Below, piece by piece: positions 35,909 to 43,513 of a DNA stretch of 46,259 nucleotides (positions within the stretch are counted from its first letter, which is position 1; every line of letters starts with the position of its first letter). Origin of the DNA: a virus; IMG/VR virus record IMGVR_UViG_3300046009_011857, positions 1 to 46,259 of that record. The stretch is one strand, 5' to 3'. The notes beneath the pieces were generated by a model. It saw only the letters and a program-made list of their open reading frames with translations, made no database searches and was not told the DNA's origin. The translations under genes were made by a program, and so were the position numbers.

Positions 35909-37359
35909 AACGAAATTGGAAATTTATTTTGTTTTGCTGGTAATTCTTTTATTTTAATGAAATCATATGCTGCTCTAGGCTCCCATGTATCAAACATAAC
36001 GTCTGTATACTTAATAAAGTTTTTAGACATGTTTTTAGATGACATCATTGATTCATCTGATGTAACCCATTCACGAGCGGCCTTGCTTATTTCTTTATAT
36101 CCTTCAGGATTTGATATTTTCAAATTGTAAAGATTCATAATTTGATTTGCTGCATCTCTAAAGTCAGCTCTGTCATCAAAGATGTAAGGTGTAGGAACAG
36201 ATCCAACTATACTTAAGTTACTAGGGAATACTGGATAAGCCCACTTGCCACATTTCTTATATTTACCGAAATGATTTGATCCGAATTCTTCAGTGAATTT
36301 AATCCACTCACCGTTTTCATCTTCAAAACGCATTTGATCTTGCATACCACCTGTTACGTTAGCAATAATAGGTCTTCCAACCATCATTGCTTCTGTTAAA
36401 CTTAATCCCCACCCTTCGTTAGATGAAATTAAAATACCGGCATCTGCACAGTTGTATAATAAGTTCATTTGTTCAGGAATAAATCTATTAACACCTGTAA
36501 TGAATACATTTGGTGGTGTCATTCCCCAAAGCATTTCCATTACAGCAGGAATATCAGTTCCATTTTCATCTACAGGTTGTGTATGTGCTATAAATGCAAC
36601 TTTATCCTTTTTATCTTCAGGAAGTGCATCTACGAATACTTTCCATGCTAGTAGAGTATCTGGGAAACATTTACGTCTAATGTTTCTGGAATTGAATATT
36701 AATACAAACTCATATTCTTTATCTTTGAATATTTGTTTTTTAAAGTCTTGAAGTTTTTTATCTTCATCAGTTCCTGCTTCGATAGGGAAGAATATATCTT
36801 CATTAATACCATGAGGAACATAAGCTATAACTTTATCTTTAGCTACTTCAGGTCCTAATACAGCGCGATTTAAATTTTCTGTTTGCTTACTAATTGCTAA
36901 TAAAGAATCACATGATTCATAATACGCTCTGTTGTACAATGGGTAAGGAAGTGAATCCCAAATGTTTAAATAAATAATTGGAATTTGAGAACGAATCTCT
37001 CTTTCATGTATCCATAACCACTCCCAGTAACGAGGATCAGTAAATAACATGATTGCATCTGGTTTTTCTATCTGTATCATCTCTCTGATTCTCTCAATAG
37101 TACCATATCCTGAATTTGGGTATAGAAACACACTAGCATCTTCAATTCCATTAAATCTATTGGAATCTATACTCATGTCAAATTTTTTCCCTTCATCCGG
37201 ATTTTTAATTACTGCTCCTAAATTTACCCAATTGTAACGGTGGCATGTACCTAATACTATCTCTCTAGCCATTGTTGCTATACCAGATGTTGTTCTGATG
37301 TCATCAGATAGTAATAGAATTTTTTTGCGTTGTTCTTGCGGAATGTAACCTTCTTTCAT
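35905..37359 (-). CDS. Family 4-like glycosyltransferase (GT-B)
   Basis: 484 aa. KILLLSDDIRTTSGIATMAR at the start, then LISSNEGWGLSLTEAMMVGR and PIIANVTGGMQDQM, a strong GT4 E-x7-E signature. Largest enzyme of the glycan island, likely to act early on the acceptor. The preceding gene is a DNA-binding RHH protein. Confidence 0.85.
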   Translation of the reverse strand: MKEGYIPQEQRKKILLLSDDIRTTSGIATMAREIVLGTCHRYNWVNLGAVIKNPDEGKKFDMSIDSNRFNGIEDASVFLYPNSGYGTIERIREMIQIEKPDAIMLFTDPRYWEWLWIHEREIRSQIPIIYLNIWDSLPYPLYNRAYYESCDSLLAISKQTENLNRAVLGPEVAKDKVIAYVPHGINEDIFFPIEAGTDEDKKLQDFKKQIFKDKEYEFVLIFNSRNIRRKCFPDTLLAWKVFVDALPEDKKDKVAFIAHTQPVDENGTDIPAVMEMLWGMTPPNVFITGVNRFIPEQMNLLYNCADAGILISSNEGWGLSLTEAMMVGRPIIANVTGGMQDQMRFEDENGEWIKFTEEFGSNHFGKYKKCGKWAYPVFPSNLSIVGSVPTPYIFDDRADFRDAANQIMNLYNLKISNPEGYKEISKAAREWVTSDESMMSSKNMSKNFIKYTDVMFDTWEPRAAYDFIKIKELPAKQNKFPISL

Positions 37360-37374
37360 AACTGAATTTAAATT

Positions 37375-37578
37375 TTAAAGACTGCCACTTAATATTAAAT
37401 CTGTGTGGTTGTGTAACTGTTTGCGAAATTCATCATCGCTTAAATAAAGATGCATTGCTCTATTTGTAAGTTTCTGTAAGTTAAACTTATTTTTAATGCT
37501 AGCAACTTTGAATTCTTCGAATAGCTCTCCGTGTACTTTTACACTTGTAAGCGTTAATTTTTCATTTTTACCTGCCAT
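37375..37578 (-). CDS. Ribbon-helix-helix-like DNA-binding protein
   Basis: 67 aa. LTLTSVKVHGELFEEFKVAS, then KFNLQKLTNRAMHLYLSDDE. Strand-helix-helix spacing fits MetJ/Arc-type RHH repressors. Lies just ahead of the glycosyltransferase operon and after a nuclease gene, so it may regulate either. Upstream TATATTTATA (about 37594-37603) has no -33 element. Confidence 0.65.
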   Translation of the reverse strand: MAGKNEKLTLTSVKVHGELFEEFKVASIKNKFNLQKLTNRAMHLYLSDDEFRKQLHNHTDLILSGSL

Positions 37579-37611
37579 AAACTATATATTTTGATATAAA
37601 TATATACCAAG

Positions 37612-38553
37612 TTAGAAAGAATTAACCTTATTGCAAAGAGAGGGATTATTATTGAATTGACACCAATTGCATAAAGGACTAGGTTGTTTCATGTATTCTT
37701 TAATTAATGGTTTTCCGTCTTTATCAAAACATTCCTCTATAAATGTACGAAAGGATTCTATAGTAGCCGAACGTTTTCTGGAGCCTGATGCAGGAATAAA
37801 TGATTGTATACGAGGAATAGGATATTCACTGTCTTCCCATATCTTGCGCTTTACAATAAAGAATTCAACTTCAATTTTATCTACGTCCCAATTGAATATT
37901 TTACTGAAGTATTCCTTGTATAATAATATTTGAGCACTTTTGGTTTCATCTTTTTTCTCTTTATCCTTCCATCCGCGTTTAGATGTTTTAATGTCATAGA
38001 TATAGATCTTGTCTGTATTTTCATTGTATAGGACAAAGTCAATATATCCCTTTAATTTAACATTTGGATACTGTTCGTGTGGGGTAAATGATATTGGAAA
38101 TTCAATTCCTATAAGATGTGTTTTACGAGTTGAAAAGTATTCGCCTCGTTTTTTAAGGAAGAAATCTAATATTGCTCTTCCATCTTCAAAATACTCTGCC
38201 ATTTCAACTGCTGAAGAGAAATGTACTTTATTATTTTGTTCAAATCCAGATTTATATTCTGTTCTAAAGTTATCTTCGAAAATACCAATAATATCTTCTT
38301 TATCAGCGGCTGCTCCACTTTGTTCATACATTATTTTTAAATAATGCTGAAGTGCAGTATGCATTGCTTTTCCAAATATAAGTTCGATGCCTGGAGGAGA
38401 TTTAAGTTTGTCTACGCTTTGAAGCTTCCACTTATGTGGGCACTGTTTCCAAGTTGAAAACTGTGAATATGACACAACCTTTTCTTTACTCCAATCTATC
38501 TCTGTCTCTTTATGCTCCAGTAGAGGTTTTAGATGTTTTGGTAGTTTTTTCAT
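37612..38553 (-). CDS. PD-(D/E)XK (RecB/Cas4-like) nuclease
   Basis: 313 aa. SYSQFSTWKQCPHKWKL at the start, Glu151 (IGIEFPI), GYIDFVLYNE with Asp172, and IYDIKTSKRGW giving D187-x-K189, then QILLYKEY. These are the catalytic residues. Cys38 plus Cys295, Cys298 and Cys307 form an AddB/Cas4-like set that could hold a [4Fe-4S] cluster. Probably a recombination or DNA-processing exonuclease of the phage replication system. Overlaps gp62 by 44 bases. Confidence 0.8.
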   Translation of the reverse strand: MKKLPKHLKPLLEHKETEIDWSKEKVVSYSQFSTWKQCPHKWKLQSVDKLKSPPGIELIFGKAMHTALQHYLKIMYEQSGAAADKEDIIGIFEDNFRTEYKSGFEQNNKVHFSSAVEMAEYFEDGRAILDFFLKKRGEYFSTRKTHLIGIEFPISFTPHEQYPNVKLKGYIDFVLYNENTDKIYIYDIKTSKRGWKDKEKKDETKSAQILLYKEYFSKIFNWDVDKIEVEFFIVKRKIWEDSEYPIPRIQSFIPASGSRKRSATIESFRTFIEECFDKDGKPLIKEYMKQPSPLCNWCQFNNNPSLCNKVNSF

Positions 38554-38962
38554 TTTTAAATAACTTCTTTATTTCATCGTCATCTATTCCTCGGCTACTT
38601 AGAACATTTTTAATAGTATCTTCACTTAACATATTGATGTATGTTCTTGCTTCACGTGTTGATACCTTATAGTGATCTGCTATTATGACTACTAAGTCAT
38701 TATTTGCCTTTGGTGTAGTTGACTTAATATATTTTGCAAATATTTTATTTTCAGGTAAGTAACTACAGTAAATTAAATATAATTGCTCGTGTGTTAATTG
38801 CCAAAATTGTTGTAAATAATTTGCTAACTCAATATATGGTTCATGCATTGATAAAAATCGATGCAACATATAAGGGTTAAAAGTAGCCTTATCCTCATCG
38901 CTAAACGAGGACCAAGGATCTTTTATGTATGTAACTTGTTTTATCCAGTCAAATACGTTCAT
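38510..38962 (-). CDS. gp62: Clamp loader small subunit, T4 gp62-like
   Basis: 150 aa. PWSSFSDEDKATFNPYMLHR and FLSMHEPYIELANYLQ fit the conserved '..F...YM..RFLSM...Y' opening of gp62; LPENKIFAKYIKS follows. In T4, gp62 joins four gp44 subunits to load the gp45 clamp. It is placed near gp44 (one small gene between), supporting the call. The C-terminal tail is basic. Confidence 0.75.
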   Translation of the reverse strand: MNVFDWIKQVTYIKDPWSSFSDEDKATFNPYMLHRFLSMHEPYIELANYLQQFWQLTHEQLYLIYCSYLPENKIFAKYIKSTTPKANNDLVVIIADHYKVSTREARTYINMLSEDTIKNVLSSRGIDDDEIKKLFKNEKTTKTSKTSTGA

Positions 38963-38964
38963 TA

Positions 38965-39186
38965 TTACTTATCTTTAGGCATAAAGTCAGCATTCACATG
39001 TCCACATTTAATACAAGCGAATACTGGAATAGGCATAAGTGCGTCTTGTGCTGTGCCTGTTACGAAACGAGATATTTTACGTAGTAATACTCCTTCTTTA
39101 AATACTTCACTTTGACACTCTTCACATGCGATTGGTGTAGTTTCTTTCAACGCTACATTCATGTTGATTTCTTGTTGTTTTGCCAT
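38965..39186 (-). CDS. Small zinc-ribbon protein
   Basis: 73 aa. CEECQSEVF and FACIKCGHVN form a CxxC/CxxC ribbon around the linker SRFVTGTAQDALMPIPV. Such proteins lie between gp44 and gp62 in some phages; role unknown. Likely cotranscribed with the replisome. Confidence 0.7.
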   Translation of the reverse strand: MAKQQEINMNVALKETTPIACEECQSEVFKEGVLLRKISRFVTGTAQDALMPIPVFACIKCGHVNADFMPKDK

Positions 39187-39187
39187 T

Positions 39188-40099
39188 TTATTTTATTTTA
39201 ATTATTTGAGATATAAATGCCATAAAGTTAATTTCTTTATCAGCTATAGTATTATTTTGCCATAGGTATTGAGCTGAATGGATAGCCACATCAGCAGGTG
39301 ATTTAGTGTATTCGTTAGCACGTTCATATAATCCCGTGTATAATGGCACGAAATCATTGATATCTGCGTCGGCAATTGCTTGTCTGACATCTGTCCATGA
39401 TGTTGGTTTTTTCGCTTTTAAATGCGCTATAATCGCAGATAATACGCCTTCAACATTAGGAACTAACGCACCTGGATTTAAAATATTATTGTCATCTATT
39501 GACTGCTGTGTTGCATTTATAATCTTTCTGATGTCAGGATAATATGTCTTTACTAATGAAGCTATATCTTTTAATTCATATTTAATTTCCTCTTGATCTA
39601 ATATCCAAGCTAAATGTTTTGCAACATCTCCCTTAGCAGGTGGTTCAATATGGAATGTTTGACATCTACTCTTAAGTGGATCAATAATACGTTCAGCATA
39701 ATTAGCTGTTAATATAAAGCGTGTTTTAGCTGAATATGTTTCCATCACATTACGCAATGCAGCTTGTGCTTGTGCTGTAATATAGTCAGATTCATCTAAA
39801 ATAATTACTTTAAGTGGATTAAAGCTATTTACAGAAGCGAAGTCAACAATTTTATCTCTAATAGTATCAATACCTCTCTCATCAGATGCATTAATATACA
39901 TTACATCGCATTTGATGTTCTTAGTAATTAACTTAGCTAATGTGGTTTTACCTGTACCAGGCTTTCCGTATAATAATAAGTGAGGTATATCGTTATTAGT
40001 GATACACTTAGAAATGAAGGCTTTTACACCCTCATTTCCAACGTATGTATCTAAATTTTGACTACGATATTTCTCAACCCATAGGGTATTGTTCGTCAT
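39188..40099 (-). CDS. gp44: Clamp loader large subunit, T4 gp44-like (AAA+)
   Basis: 303 aa. Walker A GKPGTGKT (45-52), Walker B VIILDES (98-104), sensor I TANY and the SRC arginine-finger motif (144-146) identify a clamp-loader ATPase like RFC small subunits. It loads the gp45 clamp with gp62. Its start overlaps the end of the GroEL gene by 26 bases, so the two are cotranscribed. Confidence 0.92.
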   Translation of the reverse strand: MTNNTLWVEKYRSQNLDTYVGNEGVKAFISKCITNNDIPHLLLYGKPGTGKTTLAKLITKNIKCDVMYINASDERGIDTIRDKIVDFASVNSFNPLKVIILDESDYITAQAQAALRNVMETYSAKTRFILTANYAERIIDPLKSRCQTFHIEPPAKGDVAKHLAWILDQEEIKYELKDIASLVKTYYPDIRKIINATQQSIDDNNILNPGALVPNVEGVLSAIIAHLKAKKPTSWTDVRQAIADADINDFVPLYTGLYERANEYTKSPADVAIHSAQYLWQNNTIADKEINFMAFISQIIKIK

Positions 40100-41705
40100 T
40101 TTTATCTTTTTTAGGTTCGTTATAAATTACACACTCAGTTAATAATACTGTTCCTGCAACTGCAACGGCATTTTCTAAGGCTGTACGAGCAACTTTCATT
40201 GGATCGATAATACCAGCTTCAAACATGTCTCTTGCAGTTTCGGTTTTAATATCATACCCAAATGTACGACCATTTTCTGGGTTACTCTCTCTTGCTGATC
40301 TAAGAGTATAGATAATATCTGTGGTATTTTCAATACCAGCGTTTGATAAGATTTTCAAGAATGGAGCGCCACATGCTGTATATGCTATTCTCTTTCCTAA
40401 ATTAAAATCTTCACCGTCTTCTTTATTAAGTGTGATTTTTTCTCTAGCTTCAAGTAACGCTACACCACCACCTGGAAGTAATCCTTCTTCAAGTGCTGCT
40501 TTGGTTGCTTGTAAAGCATCATCGATACGATCTTTCTTCTCTTTGATTTCAGTTTCAGTAGCACCACCGATATTAATTACGGCAACACCACCTACTAATT
40601 TACCTAAACGCTCTTGTAAGTGTTCTTTTTCAAACGCTGATTGTGACTTTCCAATTTGGTCTTTAAGTTCAGTAATACGAGCTTGGATTGCATCTTCATC
40701 ACCAACACCATCTACAATTGTAGTAGTGTCTTTAGTTACTGTTACTACTCTTGCTTTACCGAACCAATCTGAATTAAAGCGCTCTAATTTCATTCCTTTT
40801 TCAGGTGAAATTACAGTACCGCCTGTTACTGTAGCGATATCTTCTAATACTGCTAAACGACGATCTCCAAAGTCAGGAGCTTTAACAGCAACTGCTTTTA
40901 ACATACCTCTCATTTTGTTAACGATTAAGGTAGATAATGCTTCACCATCAATATCTTCAGCGATAATCAATAATGAGCTATCTGTTTGTGAAGTACCTTC
41001 AAGTACTGGGAGTAATTCTTTAACTGATGTTAAACGTCCATTATAGATTAAAATTAATGGATCTTTTAATGCAGCAGACATTGTATTATTATCTGTTGTA
41101 AAATACATTGATTTATATCCTCTATCGAATTGAATACCTTCTACTGTTTCTAATGATGTTTCACCTGTTTTACTTTCTTCAACAGTAACAACACCATCTT
41201 GACCTACCATTTTCATAGCTTCAGCTACTAATGCACCAATTTCTTCGTCATTGTTTGCTGAAATGGTAGCTACTTGCTTAATTTGATCTTCAGAATTAAT
41301 TTCGCGTTTAATTTCTCTTAAACCTTCAATTACTTCTCTAGATGCTGCTTCGATACCTTTTTTAACTAATACTACATTTGTATTTGCGTTAATAGATGCA
41401 AATGATTTTTGAATTAATACATTTGCTAGTACAGTCGATGTTGTAGTACCATCACCTGCTTTATCTGCTGTTTTAATAGATGCTTGCTTTACCATTTGAG
41501 CACCTATGTTCTCAATTGGATCTTCAAAATCTTTTAATGTTTTTGCTACAGTAACACCATCTTTAGTGCTACGTACTGTGTTATACTCATCAATGAATAC
41601 TACGTTACGTCCGTAAGGTCCAAGGGTTGAGCCAACGGCGTCGGCTACTTGTCTAATACCTTTTGCTAGTTTGTTTTTTGCTTCTTGGTTGAATGCTGTT
41701 TTCAT
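40074..41705 (-). CDS. groL: GroEL chaperonin
   Basis: 543 aa, near full length. N-terminal KLAKGIRQVADAVGSTLGPY, GDGTTT (84-89; the Asp activates ATP hydrolysis) and the apical-to-equatorial GLLPGGGVALLEA are all in place. The C-terminus ends KKDKNDEQYPMG without the usual GGM repeats; those residues are encoded by the overlap with gp44. Folds phage and host proteins with GroES; may serve virion assembly. Its operon sits inside the replisome block. Confidence 0.95.
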   Translation of the reverse strand: MKTAFNQEAKNKLAKGIRQVADAVGSTLGPYGRNVVFIDEYNTVRSTKDGVTVAKTLKDFEDPIENIGAQMVKQASIKTADKAGDGTTTSTVLANVLIQKSFASINANTNVVLVKKGIEAASREVIEGLREIKREINSEDQIKQVATISANNDEEIGALVAEAMKMVGQDGVVTVEESKTGETSLETVEGIQFDRGYKSMYFTTDNNTMSAALKDPLILIYNGRLTSVKELLPVLEGTSQTDSSLLIIAEDIDGEALSTLIVNKMRGMLKAVAVKAPDFGDRRLAVLEDIATVTGGTVISPEKGMKLERFNSDWFGKARVVTVTKDTTTIVDGVGDEDAIQARITELKDQIGKSQSAFEKEHLQERLGKLVGGVAVINIGGATETEIKEKKDRIDDALQATKAALEEGLLPGGGVALLEAREKITLNKEDGEDFNLGKRIAYTACGAPFLKILSNAGIENTTDIIYTLRSARESNPENGRTFGYDIKTETARDMFEAGIIDPMKVARTALENAVAVAGTVLLTECVIYNEPKKDKNDEQYPMG

Positions 41706-41714
41706 ATTTTATTT

Positions 41715-42005
41715 TTAGTCTTCAATTAATGCTAATACATTTGCTTCTGATACGGCGATGTATTCTACACCTTCCCATTCTAACTTTGTAGGACCTACTT
41801 GAGGTAATACTACTTTTTGTCCTACACTGAATGACATTGGGATACGTGTATCTCCAGCTGCATTCCATCTTCCTGGTCCGACATCAACAATTGTTCCAAT
41901 AATTGCTTTTTCTTGTGTTAAATCGGGAACAATAAATTTCCCATGCATTTTTTCTGTTTTCTCGTCTGCCTTTACTATAATGGCATCCCATACTGCTTTT
42001 ATCAT
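41715..42005 (-). CDS. groS: GroES co-chaperonin
   Basis: 96 aa. MIKAVWDAIIVKADEKTEKM, the mobile loop (MHGKFIVPDLTQEKAI) and GTIVDVGPGRW, then KVVLPQVGPTKLEWEG match Cpn10. Ten bases from groL. The mobile loop differs from the host consensus, so it may be matched to the phage GroEL. Confidence 0.92.
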   Translation of the reverse strand: MIKAVWDAIIVKADEKTEKMHGKFIVPDLTQEKAIIGTIVDVGPGRWNAAGDTRIPMSFSVGQKVVLPQVGPTKLEWEGVEYIAVSEANVLALIED

Positions 42006-42304
42006 ATATTTAGTGCTTGTTTTAAATTATTAACTGTTTGTTTATGTTCTTCAACATATTCTTTAAAGGTATAAATACCCTTTTTATCTACGATACAATT
42101 GCGAATTAGTCTATGCATAACTGCTTCTAATGAGTTAAAGTAACCAACAGTTACCATACCATCATTGTAGCCAGGTTCTACTAGTGTGTAGCAATTTTTA
42201 TCTTCATGGATTTCATAAGGAGCAAATAAAGGATCTTTGATAATAACAACATCCTTAACTTGGCCTTTTTGGCGTCCGCGACGCCCATTAAATGGATCAC
42301 TCAT
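42002..42304 (-). CDS. Conserved phage hypothetical protein
   Basis: 100 aa. RRGRQKGQVKDVVIIKDPLF (an RGRQK basic patch), then YEIHEDKNCYTLVEPG and GYFNSLEAVMHRLIR. Proteins with this '(Y/F)EI....NYTL.E...GYF.(T/S)LE' pattern recur in T4-like phages. Leads the groES-groEL transcription unit with a promoter just upstream. Confidence 0.65.
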   Translation of the reverse strand: MSDPFNGRRGRQKGQVKDVVIIKDPLFAPYEIHEDKNCYTLVEPGYNDGMVTVGYFNSLEAVMHRLIRNCIVDKKGIYTFKEYVEEHKQTVNNLKQALNI

Positions 42305-42326
42305 AACTTTTATTTTTATTTATATA

Positions 42327-42355
42327 TAAATATACACTAGATAATTGGGTTATCC
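42327..42355 (-). promoter_or_regulatory. Promoter of the groES-groEL unit
   Basis: TATATTTA (42327-42334), 13 bases, GGATAACC. Same cassette spacing as the accessory genes. Confidence 0.7.
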
Positions 42356-42540
42356 ACATTTTCATCAATAATGGCCTCTTCTATTAATTCGCAAAAGTAC
42401 ATTTTACTGTCCCTTTTAAACGTTTTATTTAATTCACTCATTTTGTTCCATTCCTGAGCTACTGCGTCATAGTCTTCACTTAAAATGTATCTTACTAGGT
42501 ATAAACTATCTCCTATCTTTAACATTCCCTTATGTATCAT
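42337..42540 (-). CDS. Hypothetical protein
   Basis: 67 aa, helical (MIHKGMLKIGDSLYLVRYIL), acidic end. It begins one base into the sliding-clamp stop region and its own stop overlaps the groES promoter. Function unknown. Confidence 0.55.
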   Translation of the reverse strand: MIHKGMLKIGDSLYLVRYILSEDYDAVAQEWNKMSELNKTFKRDSKMYFCELIEEAIIDENVDNPII

Positions 42541-43280
42541 TATACTATTTGTATTTCCGGTAAGTAATATATTGATTTTCCAGATTCAGTTGTAAATTCT
42601 AATTTTAGTAATCCTTGAGTGCTTAAGTATCCTTTAGCATCTACAATTCCATCTTTATTAGCGTTAAGTATTTCTTTAACGTATGCTGAATTGAATGGTG
42701 TTTGTTTAGAATCACCTATGTCAAATTTAGCGCTTGTTGTGAATTCAATTTTATTTGAATGTGATGTTGGTTCTCCTAATATTAATTTAACTTCTTTATT
42801 TCCATCATTGTTTACTAAACTTGATATTCTAAATACATCTCTAGTATTTGTTCCTAATGCACTTTTAGCTTTAGAAAAACGCATAATGAATTCAGAATCA
42901 ATAATGAATTCAACATCGTAAGTAGGCTCCGTAATAGATGGTGTTAGTGAAATAATATAAGGATCAGCTAATGAGTACTGTAATGAGAAATTAGAATCTT
43001 CAATAAGTAATTTAGTTGGTACTTTATGTGTTTTTTCAATATCAATTAAAACATCCATCTCTAGTATACTTAACATTTTAAGTAATCCACTAGTGTTAAA
43101 GATACCTATTGTTCCATCTTCTAATGTAACATCACTTTCAACACTACCTACTAAGTCTTGATTAGGTGATACAAACGAAACATTCAATTTATTATTTGAT
43201 ATGCTCCATTTAACACTCTCAACTGTACCGTTAAGATAGTATTTTTCGATAGTTGATACTAAATGTAGTTTATTGATCAT
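42540..43280 (-). CDS. gp45: Sliding clamp, T4 gp45-like
   Basis: 246 aa. Two-domain clamp pattern: an N-terminal domain with TSGLLKMLSILEM, a linker near 110-120 (SLTPSITEPTYDVEF), and a C-terminal domain with AYVKEILNANKDG and a final YYLPEIQIV. In T4 the clamp forms a trimer, tethers gp43 to DNA and also couples late transcription with gp55. The clamp, the gp55-like sigma and the loader are all present here. Confidence 0.88.
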   Translation of the reverse strand: MINKLHLVSTIEKYYLNGTVESVKWSISNNKLNVSFVSPNQDLVGSVESDVTLEDGTIGIFNTSGLLKMLSILEMDVLIDIEKTHKVPTKLLIEDSNFSLQYSLADPYIISLTPSITEPTYDVEFIIDSEFIMRFSKAKSALGTNTRDVFRISSLVNNDGNKEVKLILGEPTSHSNKIEFTTSAKFDIGDSKQTPFNSAYVKEILNANKDGIVDAKGYLSTQGLLKLEFTTESGKSIYYLPEIQIV

Positions 43281-43477
43281 AATGCTTCTATTTCTTGTTT
43301 TACTTCAATCCAATATTCTAATTCCATATATGTTTCATCTCTTCTAAATGAAGCAATTTTAGGCATGTTTAATATCTCATCTACTGCTACTAATGCTGCT
43401 ATTCTAGCGGCTGCTGGTAAGAAGCCTTCATCTATAAATGCTTGAACGAGTGCTACTGCTTTTTCTTTTGGTGCCAT
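43277..43477 (-). CDS. Conserved phage hypothetical protein
   Basis: 66 aa. KEKAVALVQAFIDEG opening, AARIAALVAVDEILNM centre, YWIEVKQEIEAL end. Matches a short family frequent in phages of Bacteroidota and Bacteroidota mobile elements; unknown function. Overlaps the clamp gene by 4 bases. Confidence 0.65.
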   Translation of the reverse strand: MAPKEKAVALVQAFIDEGFLPAAARIAALVAVDEILNMPKIASFRRDETYMELEYWIEVKQEIEAL

Positions 43478-43481
43478 AGTG

Positions 43482-43513
43482 TAAATATAATAACTTTTAT
43501 TCGGTTATCCAAA
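43482..43513 (-). promoter_or_regulatory. Promoter upstream of the clamp unit
   Basis: TATATTTA (43482-43489), 13 bases, GGATAACC and TTTG. The -33 element overlaps the stop codon of the polymerase gene. Confidence 0.7.

Noticed and set aside
40321-41046. Plus-strand open frame of 241 codons
   Set aside because: Exact antisense of GroEL. Ser/Pro/Ile bias is typical of a shadow frame.
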